A stretch of 64,000 nt of DNA from Aquimarina macrocephali JAMB N27 (GTDB lineage: Bacteria; Bacteroidota; Bacteroidia; Flavobacteriales; Flavobacteriaceae). Location of the stretch: assembly GCF_000520995.1 (NCBI RefSeq), contig NZ_JACA01000005.1:310001-374000 (forward strand). Direction: 5' to 3'. The notes beneath the pieces were generated by a model. It did no database searches. It saw nothing but the letters and a program-made list of their open reading frames with translations, and was not told the DNA's origin. This document shows, one piece after another, positions 35,565-45,165 of this stretch (position 1 is its first letter; each line of letters starts with the position of its first letter). The translations under genes and the position numbers were made by a program.

Positions 35565-37595
35565 ATGCAAACACAAATAATCTTATTGATCATAGCCGCT
35601 TTTATAACAGCATTAATTGTTGCATTGTTTCAATATTGGTATAAGACAAAAAACAGGAAAAAAAATATCCTGTTTTTTGCTTTTTTGCGTTTCCTTAGTG
35701 TTTTTGCACTGCTATTGTTGTTAATTAACCCTACCTTCAAACAGAATACCTACTATATAGAGAAACCGGTTTTGGTGGTTGCAGTGGATAATTCTTCTTC
35801 AATAAAATATCTTAAGCAAGATCAGGAAGTTACTCAGTTTGCAAATCAAATTGCAGAGAATGAAGAACTCAATGAAAGGTTTGATATTACTTACTATTCA
35901 TTTTCTGATAAATTAAATGATTCTCTACGTTTTTCTTTTGATCAAAAGCAGACCAATATATCGAAAGCGTTAGAAGAATTAGAGCAAATTCATAAAAATA
36001 CAATTGCACCCACAATTGTGATCACAGATGGAAATCAAACTTATGGTAAAGATTATCAATTTAGTAGCTTAGGGTATAAGCAAGCTGTGTATCCAATTAT
36101 TTCTGGAGATACAATAAAGTTGTTGGATACAAAAATCCAACAACTTAATGTTAATCGTTATGCATATTTAAAAAATAAGTTTCCCGTCGAGGTAATTCTT
36201 ACATATTCCGGTAATGAGGAAATTACGACTACATTTCAAGTAAAATCGGGAAATAGTACAATTTTTTCTCAGCCCGTTTCTTTCTCAGGTACAAATAATT
36301 CTACAGTAGTTAATTTTACGCTTCCGGCTAATAGAGTAGGTGTAAATCAATATGTTGCCGAATTGACACCTTTGGATATAGAAAAAAATACAATAAATAA
36401 CTCAAAAACTTTTGCAGTAGAGGTAATTGATCAAAAAACCAATGTCTTATTGATAAGTGATATAGTACATCCAGATCTTGGAGCTATAAAGAAAAGTGTT
36501 GAAAGCAATGAAAGACGAAGTATTACGATTAGTAAACCTAATGAGAAGAAGGATCTAAACGATTATCAGTTAGTTATATTATATCAACCCAACACCAGAT
36601 ATAGAGGAGTTTATGAAAAATTAAATACGCTGAAAAAAAATTATTTTACTATTACCGGCCCAAAAACAGATTGGGTTTTTCTTAATAGGATTCAAAATAA
36701 GTATACCCAGGAAATTACAAGGCAAAATGAATATTATGTTCCCAGGTATAATAATAATTATGGAGCATTTCTTCAAGAAGATATTGGTTTTCAAAGTTAT
36801 CCTCCTTTAATAGGAACTTTTGGCGAAATTAGAATGAATTCTAATCACGATCCTTTATTATACAGAACGGTAAGTAATATTGATACTGAAGAAATATTAC
36901 TTGCTACTATAGAACGAGGAGGGGTAAGAGAAGCAGTTTTGTTTGGAGAAGGAATATGGAGATGGAGAGCTCAAAATTATTTAGATACTCAAAAATTTGA
37001 AGATTTTGATGAGTTTTTCGGTAAACTGATTCAGTATCTGGCTTCTAGTAAAAGAAAGAGTAGGTTAAATACCATCTCTGAGTCATTTTATTATGGTAAT
37101 GCTAGTGTTGTTATTAAAGCAGAGTATTTTACAAAGAATTATGAATTTGAAAGGAGAGGAAATTTAAGAATTTCAATTAAAAATAAAGAAACAGAAGCTA
37201 CCCAGACTATACCTATGTTATTGAAAAATAATTCATATGAAGTGGATTTGAGTAATCTTGAAGCAGGAAATTATGAATATACAGTAACAGTATTAGGTGA
37301 GAATATAGCACGTTCTGGGAGTTTTGCAATTCTAGAATATGATGTAGAACAACAATTTCTTAATGCAGATGTAACAAAACTAATGCAAGTAGCTACTAAT
37401 ACTAATGGTAAGTCATATTATTTAAACCAAAAAGACACACTTATAAAAGAACTGCTAGAAGATCAAAGATATCAAACCATACAGAAAAATAAGGAAAATG
37501 TAGTATCTTTAATAGACTGGAAATATCTTTTGGCAATAGTTATTTTGTTACTTACTATAGAGTGGTTTGCACGAAAATATAACGGACTTATTTAA
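35565..37595 (+). CDS. VWA-like membrane protein
   Basis: 676 residues. Two N-terminal membrane segments (about 6-24 and 36-55) flank a short loop. A large domain with a VWA-like start follows (VLVVAVDNSSSIKYLKQD, a DxSxS metal site). One C-terminal membrane segment (about 650-668) closes the protein. Proteins of this layout are common in Bacteroidetes and related to BatA-type or glutamine-amidotransferase-like membrane proteins; function is unknown. The next gene starts 21 bp after its stop. Confidence 0.8.
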   Translation: MQTQIILLIIAAFITALIVALFQYWYKTKNRKKNILFFAFLRFLSVFALLLLLINPTFKQNTYYIEKPVLVVAVDNSSSIKYLKQDQEVTQFANQIAENEELNERFDITYYSFSDKLNDSLRFSFDQKQTNISKALEELEQIHKNTIAPTIVITDGNQTYGKDYQFSSLGYKQAVYPIISGDTIKLLDTKIQQLNVNRYAYLKNKFPVEVILTYSGNEEITTTFQVKSGNSTIFSQPVSFSGTNNSTVVNFTLPANRVGVNQYVAELTPLDIEKNTINNSKTFAVEVIDQKTNVLLISDIVHPDLGAIKKSVESNERRSITISKPNEKKDLNDYQLVILYQPNTRYRGVYEKLNTLKKNYFTITGPKTDWVFLNRIQNKYTQEITRQNEYYVPRYNNNYGAFLQEDIGFQSYPPLIGTFGEIRMNSNHDPLLYRTVSNIDTEEILLATIERGGVREAVLFGEGIWRWRAQNYLDTQKFEDFDEFFGKLIQYLASSKRKSRLNTISESFYYGNASVVIKAEYFTKNYEFERRGNLRISIKNKETEATQTIPMLLKNNSYEVDLSNLEAGNYEYTVTVLGENIARSGSFAILEYDVEQQFLNADVTKLMQVATNTNGKSYYLNQKDTLIKELLEDQRYQTIQKNKENVVSLIDWKYLLAIVILLLTIEWFARKYNGLI

Positions 37596-37616
37596 AATTA
37601 AAAACTCAAAATTATT

Positions 37617-38432
37617 ATGGAAAAATTACCAAAAATAGGATTGCCTATTCTAATTCTATTAGTATTAGCAATCGTCTTTATTTCAAAATCAACAGAAACT
37701 ATTGGTTCTGGAGAAGCCGGTGTGCTTTATAAAACATTTGGAGGAGGTGTGGTTACAGATGGTCCACCTCTGGGAGAAGGTTTTCATCTAGTTGCTCCCT
37801 GGAATAAAGTAATCGTTTACGAAGTACGACAGCAAGAAGTTTTTGAAAAAATGCAGGTACTTTCTTCTAACGGATTAGAAATTAAATTAGATGCTTCTGC
37901 ATGGTTTCAACCAGATTATGATAAATTAGGGTTATTACACCAGCAAAAAGGAGAAAATTATGTAGCACGAGTTTTATTACCAACAATACGATCTGCAGCT
38001 CGTAGTGTAGTAGGAAGATATACTCCAGAACAATTGTATTCTAGTAAAAGGGATGCGATCCAAAAAGAAATTTTTGAAGAGACAAAAAAGATAGTAGGTA
38101 ATCAATTCATTCAGCTTAATGAAGTGTTGGTACGTGATGTAACATTACCACCTACGATTAAAGAAGCAATCGAGCGTAAACTAAGACAAGAGCAGGAAGC
38201 TCTGGAATATGAGTTTAGACTAGAAAAAGCCAAAAAAGAAGCTGAAAGACAAAAAATTGATGCAGAAGGTAAAGCAGTAGCTAACCAGATTTTGAGTGCG
38301 TCGTTAACAGATAAAATTCTTACAGAAAAAGGAATTGAAGCAACATTACAACTGGCCAAATCACCTAATGCTAAGGTTGTTGTTGTAGGATCAGGAAAAA
38401 ACGGAATGCCAATAATTCTTGGTAATCAGTAA
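37617..38432 (+). CDS. Prohibitin-family (SPFH/Band 7) protein
   Basis: 271 residues: an N-terminal membrane segment (about 9-24), the SPFH domain (SGEAGVLYKTFGGGVVTDGP, then LPTIRSAARSVVGRYTPEQL), and a charged coiled coil (KLRQEQEALEYEFRLEKAKK). These proteins form large membrane-associated rings that scaffold proteases and other complexes. Likely cotranscribed with the VWA protein. Confidence 0.93.
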   Translation: MEKLPKIGLPILILLVLAIVFISKSTETIGSGEAGVLYKTFGGGVVTDGPPLGEGFHLVAPWNKVIVYEVRQQEVFEKMQVLSSNGLEIKLDASAWFQPDYDKLGLLHQQKGENYVARVLLPTIRSAARSVVGRYTPEQLYSSKRDAIQKEIFEETKKIVGNQFIQLNEVLVRDVTLPPTIKEAIERKLRQEQEALEYEFRLEKAKKEAERQKIDAEGKAVANQILSASLTDKILTEKGIEATLQLAKSPNAKVVVVGSGKNGMPIILGNQ

Positions 38433-38457
38433 AAAACTGGATCACATGATTATATAT

Positions 38458-38486
38458 ACAGGCACTCTAGGGTGCCTGTTCTTTTT
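38458..38486 (+). terminator. Terminator after the prohibitin gene
   Basis: 8-bp stem ACAGGCAC / GTGCCTGT with a 6-base loop, then TCTTTTTA. A good intrinsic terminator for the VWA-prohibitin transcript. Confidence 0.8.
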
Positions 38487-38539
38487 ATGAGTTGAAATAC
38501 GTGTAAAAGCATTTTTGGTAAACATATAAAAATATTTAA

Positions 38540-39679
38540 ATGGAGATAAAAAATAAGAAGGATTCTTCGTTTTACATCAATAATCCAGATAATACGTTTG
38601 TAGATAATACAACTACTTCTATTCTTAAGGAATGCGATGATACATTGGCATTTCATTCATCTTTACCAGGATATAAACCAACGCCTTTAGTTCATTTACC
38701 TGGCTTATCAAAAAAGTATAATGTTGGTAATATTTATATCAAAGATGAATCATTTCGTTTTGGTTTAAATGCATTTAAAGGGTTAGGAGCTTCATATGCT
38801 ATATATCAAATTCTTAAAAAGAAACCACAGATAGAAACTTTTTGTACAGCTACAGATGGTAATCATGGAAGAGCTGTGGCGTGGTCCGCTAATTTTTTTA
38901 ATAAAAAAGCAGTGGTTTTTGTCCCAAACGATACTACAGATCAACGCATAAAAGCTATTGAGAAAGAAGGAGCAGTAGTTGAACAAGTGGATGGTAATTA
39001 TGATAAAGCTTGTGCTTATGCTAAAGAAATGAGTAAAAAAAATGGATGGAAGCTAGTACAAGATACTGCCTGGGAAAATTATGAAGAAATACCGGCATAT
39101 ATTATGGGTGGATATTTAACGCTCTTTCAGGAAATGGAAGATAATCTTCATCTCATACCAAACCCAAAAATAGATCTTGTTTTTCTACAGGCTGGCGTTG
39201 GGAGTTTCGCAGGAACAGGAATTAGGTATTACTTAGAAAGGTATGGCGCAAATCGTCCTAAGATTATCATTATAGAACCAACAGAAGCAGATGCTATTCT
39301 TGCTTCATTTAAAGAAGGAAAAATAACTACTTCATTAGGGAATAGTAAAACAATAATGGCAGGGCTTAATTGTGGAACACCTTCACTAGGAGCCTGGGAC
39401 TTACTAAAAAATGGAAGTGATGTATCTATCAAAATTGATGATAAATATTCAAGAGAAGCAATTCGGGAACTTTATTTTTCTAATGAATTAGATGCGAAAA
39501 TAATTTCTGGAGAATCCGGTGCTAGCGGTTTAGCAGGTTTTATTGCAATCATGACAGAGCAAGAATGTAAACCTATAAAAGAAGAACTAAATATAAATGA
39601 AACCACTAATATTCTTTTTATAAGTACAGAAGGTGCAACAGATATAGATATGTTTAATAAAATCATAAGTGAGCAATAA
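38540..39679 (+). CDS. dpaL: Diaminopropionate ammonia-lyase
   Basis: 379 residues, PLP-dependent fold type II. The PLP lysine is K80 in NAFKGLGASYAIYQI; the phosphate loop is at GVGSFAGTG and the end is NILFISTEGATDIDMF. The N-terminal PGYKPTPLVHLPGLSKKY and DESFRFGLNAFK are specific to the DpaL group rather than threonine deaminase. It cleaves 2,3-diaminopropionate to pyruvate and ammonia. Adjacent genes do not form a pathway with it. Confidence 0.93.
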   Translation: MEIKNKKDSSFYINNPDNTFVDNTTTSILKECDDTLAFHSSLPGYKPTPLVHLPGLSKKYNVGNIYIKDESFRFGLNAFKGLGASYAIYQILKKKPQIETFCTATDGNHGRAVAWSANFFNKKAVVFVPNDTTDQRIKAIEKEGAVVEQVDGNYDKACAYAKEMSKKNGWKLVQDTAWENYEEIPAYIMGGYLTLFQEMEDNLHLIPNPKIDLVFLQAGVGSFAGTGIRYYLERYGANRPKIIIIEPTEADAILASFKEGKITTSLGNSKTIMAGLNCGTPSLGAWDLLKNGSDVSIKIDDKYSREAIRELYFSNELDAKIISGESGASGLAGFIAIMTEQECKPIKEELNINETTNILFISTEGATDIDMFNKIISEQ

Positions 39680-39709
39680 TTAATTATAATATAGAAAGTT
39701 AGGCAGCAA

Positions 39710-40624
39710 ATGAGAAAAATATTAGAAACCGAAAGATTGTCTCTACGTGAATTTAATTTAGAAGATTCTGACTTTGTTTTAAAATTGATAAACTCTCCAA
39801 AGTGGATAGAATTTATTGGAGACAGGAATATTAAGACAAATGTTGAAGCAGAGGGATATTTAAAAAATAACCTAATAAAAAGTTACAAAGAAAATGGGTT
39901 TGGTTTATGGGTAGTTGTATTGAAAGAAACCAATGTTTCTATAAGAATGTGTGGATTAGTAAATAGAGATACACTAGAAGATATTGATATTGGATTTGCA
40001 ATGCTTCCAGAATATTTAGGGATGGGCTATGGCTACGAAATAGCAAATGCAACAATGAACTATGCTAAAAATACCTTACATCTTGATAAAATTGTAGGTA
40101 TAACAAACCCTAATAATATTGCTTCGATTAAGTTGTTAAATAAGATTGGATTACGTTTTGAAAAAACTATAGAATTATCAGAAAAGGATACAGTTCTATT
40201 TTTTTCTACCCCTACAGATACTAAAGAAGAAAACGAAATAAGTAAACTTACGACGAGGTTTTTTAGTCTGTTTACCAATGCAGGAGGGAAGATTCCTAAT
40301 GTTGAGGATATAGAAAATATATTTATTACTAATGGTATTATAATAAGTAATACTCATGGTGTTCCAGAGACCTATAATATTAATGAGTTTATAACTCCAA
40401 GAAAAAAAATGTTGAGTGATGGGACGCTTACAGATTTTAGTGAACGTGAAATTTCACATAAAACAGAAATATATAGAAATGTAGCGCAACGATTTAGTTT
40501 TTACGAAAAATCTGGTAAATTAAACGGTTCATATTTTGAGTCTCGGGGAATGAAAACGATTCAGTTTATCAAAGTAGGTCTTGATTGGAAAATGTCTTCT
40601 GTGGCTTGGAGTGATGAAAAATAG
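39710..40624 (+). CDS. GNAT acetyltransferase fused to an NTF2-like domain
   Basis: 304 residues. The first 170 are a RimJ/RimL-like GNAT (LETERLSLREFNLEDSDFVL; FAMLPEYLGMGYGYEIANAT; NIASIKLLNKIGLRFEK). From about residue 179 (KLTTRFFSLFTNAGG) to the end is an independent domain of about 125 residues. Its strands and terminal motif (FIKVGLDWKMSSVAWSDE) resemble NTF2/DUF4440-like folds. The fusion is not a common one that I know. Acceptor substrates are unknown. It stands 30 bp after dpaL and may share its transcript. Confidence 0.82.
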   Translation: MRKILETERLSLREFNLEDSDFVLKLINSPKWIEFIGDRNIKTNVEAEGYLKNNLIKSYKENGFGLWVVVLKETNVSIRMCGLVNRDTLEDIDIGFAMLPEYLGMGYGYEIANATMNYAKNTLHLDKIVGITNPNNIASIKLLNKIGLRFEKTIELSEKDTVLFFSTPTDTKEENEISKLTTRFFSLFTNAGGKIPNVEDIENIFITNGIIISNTHGVPETYNINEFITPRKKMLSDGTLTDFSEREISHKTEIYRNVAQRFSFYEKSGKLNGSYFESRGMKTIQFIKVGLDWKMSSVAWSDEK

Positions 40625-40650
40625 AGTATAGTTAGGTTAGTATTAGATGT

Positions 40651-40682
40651 TAAAAGTTAAATTAAGTTAAATTTAACTTTTA
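40651..40682. terminator. AT-rich hairpin after the GNAT-NTF2 gene
   Basis: Arms TAAAAGTTAAAT (40651-40662) and ATTTAACTTTTA (40671-40682) with an 8-base loop. It contains almost no GC pairs, so it is a weak terminator candidate. Confidence 0.5.
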
Positions 40683-40749
40683 TTATGTTAAATTTGGTTT
40701 TTTACCGTAATGATATTACTTTTAAACCTCAAACTCAACTAATGCTAAT

Positions 40750-43700
40750 ATGAAAAAAAGAATGATCCGCCCGGTTCTACTGGGCCTAGGATTAATCGCC
40801 CTATCAGTAATCGTAATAATTTCTATAAAGAAAGACAATTTAGAACAAAGTACGAACAAAACTGAAATCGATAATCTACGAGAACAACACAGTACATATT
40901 TAAAAAACAGCCCCTACAAAGAGACTTTAAAATTAACAAAGTCTGAGAGAAAAGCCAAAGGACTTCCGCCAAATAGATATTTTGAGCAGATGTGGGAATT
41001 GACAATGAACCCTGCAACTGGTAAAACAGAACCTGAGAAAATCTATGCAGTTCAAAAACAATTAGTAAATACAGCAAAAAGAGCACCGGGAGATGCTCAA
41101 GATAATCCTTGGGTAGAAAGAGGTCCTAATGATATAGGAGGACGTACACGTGCTATTTTATTTGATCCTAATGATGCTAACAACAGAAAAGTTTATGCCG
41201 GAGGTGTTAGTGGAGGATTATGGGTTAATAATGATATTACATCTGCAGCTTCACAATGGAGTCGAGTGCAGAATGTCCCCGGAAACCTTTCGGTAACATC
41301 AATAACTGTAGATCCAAGAAACTCAAACATATGGTATGTAGGTACAGGAGAACAATATACCTTTGGAGCAGTAGTTGGTAGTGGAGTATACCGTTCTACA
41401 GATGGTGGTAATACTTGGCAAGCTGTTAATATCCCTGCTGCTGGTGGTGGTAATTTTAATAATAACGCCTCAAACCTATTCCTTTCGGGTATTTATTATG
41501 TAAATGATGTTGTAGCCTGGAATAATACAGCGCAGAATCGTACCGAATTATTTGTAGGAGTAGGAGCCCATTTATATGGTAATGCTTCTACACCAAGAAA
41601 TTGGTTGGGACTTCAATCTGCAGGATTGTATCGTTCTATAGATGGAGGCGCTACCTGGAATAGAATAGAATCGGCAAATATGAGATTTGCGAATAATGGG
41701 AACCAATACTCATATATTCCAAATGATTTTGAAATTGGAGCAGATAATAGACTGTGGATGGGAACTATTACTTCTCCGGGAATTGGAGGAAATGGTGGAG
41801 GACGCGTATTTAGTTCTAATGATGGCGCAACCTGGACAGAAGCAGCGGCTTCCCCGCTTAATGATTCTAATAGAGTAGAGTTAGAGACTTCCGCAACCAA
41901 TGCTAATAAAATATATGCACTAACTCAAGGTGTTGCCAGAGATGCAAATAATAAAGTCATAGACCCAGTTCATGTATATAAAACACTGGATGGTTTTGCA
42001 ACAGCTCCAACTGCTACAGCATTACCAAATGATGTAGATAATGGTATTCCTGCAAAAGATTTTACAAGAGGACAAGCATTTTATGATTTAATGATAGAAT
42101 CTGATCCTAATAATGATAACATTGTATATGTTGGAGGAATAGATCTTTTTAGATCAGCAAATAGCGGTGACGCATGGAGCCAAATTTCTAAATGGTCAAA
42201 CAATAATAATTTAGCAGGAATAGGAGCTTCTATTGTTCATGCTGATCAACATGCTATGGCGTTCAGACCAGGAAACTCAAATCAAGCAATTTTTGGTAAT
42301 GATGGAGGGATATTTTATGCAAATAGCTTGTCTACAGCTGCAAATAATAATGTATTTGGAGCAAGAAATAATAATTATAATGTAACCCAATATGTAAAGG
42401 CAGGTATAGGACCTAATGGAGCTGGTGACGTAGCTGGTATTTTTTCTGCAGGAGCTCAGGATAATGGATCTCAGGCATTTAGAAATGTAGTAGCGGGAAT
42501 AAATGGATCCGAACAATTAACAGGAGGAGATGGTTTCTATACTTTTGTAGATAAAGATGGTGAATATATGATTGCTACGTATGTACATAATGTAATTTAT
42601 AGGTTTAATTTACCATGGGACGGGCGCGGTAGAATCCAAGGAGGAGCAACAACGCTTGTAAATGATCAGGGAACTGGTGATTTTGTAAACCAAATGGGAT
42701 ATGATAGTAACGCTAATTACCTATTGTCAAATGGTTCTTCTTATGATGGAGCTGCTGGGGCTTGGAATTATTCTATAAAGACAATAGATGTTGCAGGAGA
42801 TAGAAATGCAGATATTACAAATGCATTATTAACAGGTAAACCTACAGCTTTTATAGCTTCTTCTTTTGCCAACAATACATGGTATGTGGGTACTTCCTCT
42901 GGCGGTTTGTTGAGATTAACAAATGTTGGTTTAGGAGTAGCTAACTGGGCAGAAATAAATACACCTTTTGTAGGATCTGTTTCCTCTGTTAGATTAGGAG
43001 CAACTGCAAATGATATTATAGTGACGATTCATAATTATGGTGTTACTAGTGTATGGTACTCATCTGATGCAGGAGCTAATTGGTCAAATAAAGAAGGAGA
43101 CCTTCCTGATATCCCAGTTAGAGATATTTTACAAAACCCTTTAGATAGAACAGAAGTAATTGTAGCAACACAACTAGGAGTTTGGGTTACTACAAATTTT
43201 GATGCAGCAAATCCAAATTGGGTTCGATCACAAAATGGTATGAGCGATGCTAGTGTAACCTCTTTCGATTATTGGGAAATAAATGGAAATCAAAATAACA
43301 ATAAGATTATAGCTTCTACTTATGGACGAGGCATTTTTACAGGTTCATTTACTGCTAACGGAGTGCAAGATAACCAAGCACCTACAGCACCAACGAATCT
43401 TGTAGCATCTAATGTTGCAGAAACTACACTAACATTATCTTGGACCGCATCTAATGATAATGTTGGAGTCACAGAATATGATGTATATCAGGGAAATACT
43501 AAAATTGGATCAACAACCGCAACTAGTACTGGTATTAATTCATTAACTGCTAATACTTCATATCAATTTAGAATCAAAGCTAAGGATGCAGCAGGAAACG
43601 AATCCGGATTTAGTAATACGCTTGATGTTACGACATTAGCGGCAGCACCAGTTGACCCTTGTGCAGGAGTAGCTGCCTATGTTAATGGTCAGGCATATCC

Positions 43701-44484
43701 GGTTGGAAGCAGGGTAACATTCTCGGGAGATTTGTATGAGAGAACTGCTACAACGTGGATTAATCTTGGAGCATGTGGAGTTCCAGGAGATACTCAAGCA
43801 CCTACAGCACCAACGAATCTTGTAGCATCTAATATTGCAGAAACTACACTAACATTGTCCTGGACCGCATCTAATGATAATGTTGGAGTTACAGAATATG
43901 ATGTATATCAAGGAAATACTAAAATTGGATCTACAAGTGCAACTAGTACAGGGGTTAATTCATTAACCGCCAATACTGTCTATCAATACACTATTAAAGC
44001 TAAGGATGCAGCAGGAAACGAATCTGGATTTAGTAATGCAGTTAATGTTAATACATTAGCTCCAGCACCAGTTGACCCTTGTGCGGGAGTGGCTGCCCAT
44101 GTTTCTGGCCAGGCATATCCGGTTGGAAGTAGAGTTACATACTTAGGAAGTTTATATGAGAGGACGGCTACTACCTGGACTAATCTTGGACCATGTGGAG
44201 TTGCCGCTGCGGTTGCATCTGTTAATTCAGCCTCAAACACTGATCTTGCAGGACCTCCGATACCACTTAGTTTTTATCCTAATCCTGTAGAAAATGATAT
44301 GTATGTTGCTACAACAGATACATCAGAAATAAATTATATGATAATGAATGCTGCTGGTCAAATTGTAGATCAAGGAGTTATTACTAATAATATAGTAGAT
44401 GTTCAAAGCTTGAATAAAGGAATATATATACTGAAATTGAAATCAGAAAATGATATAATGATTAAACAATTTGTGAAAAAATAA
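40750..44484 (+). CDS. T9SS type A client: beta-propeller protein with FN3 and CBM repeats
   Basis: 1244 residues. N-terminal signal/anchor (about 6-26), then a propeller of VPS10/BNR type to about 860, with repeated Asp-box-like motifs (SVYRS-TDGGNTW; YRSIDGGATW; YSSDAGANW). Two copies of a 140-residue unit follow (from about 876 and 1016). Each is a fibronectin III domain (APTAPTNLVASN, then ELTLSWTASNDNVGVTEYDV-like) plus a small chitin/cellulose-binding-like module starting VDPCAGVAA. The last 75 residues (SFYPNPVENDMYV to IKQFVKK) are the T9SS type A sorting domain. It is therefore probably exported and anchored at or released from the surface. The enzymatic target, if any, is not shown. 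Confidence 0.87.
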   Translation: MKKRMIRPVLLGLGLIALSVIVIISIKKDNLEQSTNKTEIDNLREQHSTYLKNSPYKETLKLTKSERKAKGLPPNRYFEQMWELTMNPATGKTEPEKIYAVQKQLVNTAKRAPGDAQDNPWVERGPNDIGGRTRAILFDPNDANNRKVYAGGVSGGLWVNNDITSAASQWSRVQNVPGNLSVTSITVDPRNSNIWYVGTGEQYTFGAVVGSGVYRSTDGGNTWQAVNIPAAGGGNFNNNASNLFLSGIYYVNDVVAWNNTAQNRTELFVGVGAHLYGNASTPRNWLGLQSAGLYRSIDGGATWNRIESANMRFANNGNQYSYIPNDFEIGADNRLWMGTITSPGIGGNGGGRVFSSNDGATWTEAAASPLNDSNRVELETSATNANKIYALTQGVARDANNKVIDPVHVYKTLDGFATAPTATALPNDVDNGIPAKDFTRGQAFYDLMIESDPNNDNIVYVGGIDLFRSANSGDAWSQISKWSNNNNLAGIGASIVHADQHAMAFRPGNSNQAIFGNDGGIFYANSLSTAANNNVFGARNNNYNVTQYVKAGIGPNGAGDVAGIFSAGAQDNGSQAFRNVVAGINGSEQLTGGDGFYTFVDKDGEYMIATYVHNVIYRFNLPWDGRGRIQGGATTLVNDQGTGDFVNQMGYDSNANYLLSNGSSYDGAAGAWNYSIKTIDVAGDRNADITNALLTGKPTAFIASSFANNTWYVGTSSGGLLRLTNVGLGVANWAEINTPFVGSVSSVRLGATANDIIVTIHNYGVTSVWYSSDAGANWSNKEGDLPDIPVRDILQNPLDRTEVIVATQLGVWVTTNFDAANPNWVRSQNGMSDASVTSFDYWEINGNQNNNKIIASTYGRGIFTGSFTANGVQDNQAPTAPTNLVASNVAETTLTLSWTASNDNVGVTEYDVYQGNTKIGSTTATSTGINSLTANTSYQFRIKAKDAAGNESGFSNTLDVTTLAAAPVDPCAGVAAYVNGQAYPVGSRVTFSGDLYERTATTWINLGACGVPGDTQAPTAPTNLVASNIAETTLTLSWTASNDNVGVTEYDVYQGNTKIGSTSATSTGVNSLTANTVYQYTIKAKDAAGNESGFSNAVNVNTLAPAPVDPCAGVAAHVSGQAYPVGSRVTYLGSLYERTATTWTNLGPCGVAAAVASVNSASNTDLAGPPIPLSFYPNPVENDMYVATTDTSEINYMIMNAAGQIVDQGVITNNIVDVQSLNKGIYILKLKSENDIMIKQFVKK
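43374..44210 (+). repeat. Tandem 420-bp duplication inside the T9SS client
   Basis: The block from about 43374 recurs 420 bp later, from 43794. Over about 400 bp I count roughly 50 mismatches (about 87% identity), with only five in the first 120 bp. The unit encodes one FN3 domain plus one carbohydrate-binding-like module. Confidence 0.85.
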
Positions 44485-44510
44485 TAATTTTATTAGAGTG
44501 ATTTGTTTAG

Positions 44511-44543
44511 GAGGCTGTCTGAAAAGGCAGTCTTCTTTTTTTT
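44511..44543 (+). terminator. Terminator after the T9SS type A client
   Basis: 10-bp stem with wobble pairs, GAGGCTGTCT and AGGCAGTCTT, closed by a GAAA tetraloop, then a run of eight Ts. A strong intrinsic terminator. Confidence 0.85.
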
Positions 44544-44642
44544 GAATAAGTTATATATCTTGATTTTAACTTTATATGTAAAAAAGCCTCCATAATATAA
44601 ATTATGAAGGCCTTAACTAAATAGTAAAATGGTTAGTGGTTA

Positions 44643-45152
44643 CTACTTATTTTTAAGTTTTTCAGCTTGTTTTGTCCATTTATCTCTTTCAATTCTACCA
44701 GGAAAGAATTGAATAAGTGCTGTTACTGTATCTATGTCTTCTGCGGTAAATTTACTAATTTGATCAAAAGTATAGATACCAATACTGTTTAATTTTTCTT
44801 CAATAAAAGGACCGACACCGCTAATTAGCTTTAAATCATCCTTTTGAGAGGCATCTGCTTTACCAAAACTATCAAAATTTAATGTAGGCAGTTCTCCACC
44901 ATTTGTAACAGCTACTCCTCCATGATCCCGCGTCTTAACTGCTTTAATCCCATTTTCTGGGTTAGAAAATGTAGAATTTGCCTTTTCATTAGTTGCATTT
45001 TTAAGCATGGTATTTTCTCTTTCACACTCATCCAATGCTTTTTTATATTTTTTTTTGAGCGCTCTTTTTGCTAAAAATCTTCCTAACAAAAATGCCAGGA
45101 ATAATATCAATAATAAGCACCACCAATTTGCTTCGTTTAAAAAATCTAACAT
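44643..45152 (-). CDS. Membrane-anchored helix-hairpin-helix protein
   Basis: 169 residues. An N-terminal membrane segment (about 8-30) and a charged helix (ALKKKYKKALDECERENTML) precede a C-terminal domain: LKLISGVGPFIEEKLNSIGI, then TFDQISKFTAEDIDTV and FFPGRIERDKWTKQAEKL. That domain is the helix-hairpin-helix form seen in ribosomal L21/NuoE-fused and DUF4332-like proteins. Function is unknown. It lies 13 bp downstream of the OmpA gene on the same strand, so the pair is an operon. Confidence 0.82.
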   Translation of the reverse strand: MLDFLNEANWWCLLLILFLAFLLGRFLAKRALKKKYKKALDECERENTMLKNATNEKANSTFSNPENGIKAVKTRDHGGVAVTNGGELPTLNFDSFGKADASQKDDLKLISGVGPFIEEKLNSIGIYTFDQISKFTAEDIDTVTALIQFFPGRIERDKWTKQAEKLKNK

Positions 45153-45165
45153 AGTTGTAATATTT

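Noticed and set aside
40651..40682. AT-only hairpin as an operator
   Set aside because: It is a simple palindrome of A/T bases after a stop codon; a weak terminator is the simpler reading.
43374..44210. Tandem repeat as a CRISPR-like or mobile array
   Set aside because: The two copies are in frame, encode FN3-CBM domains and lack spacer structure.
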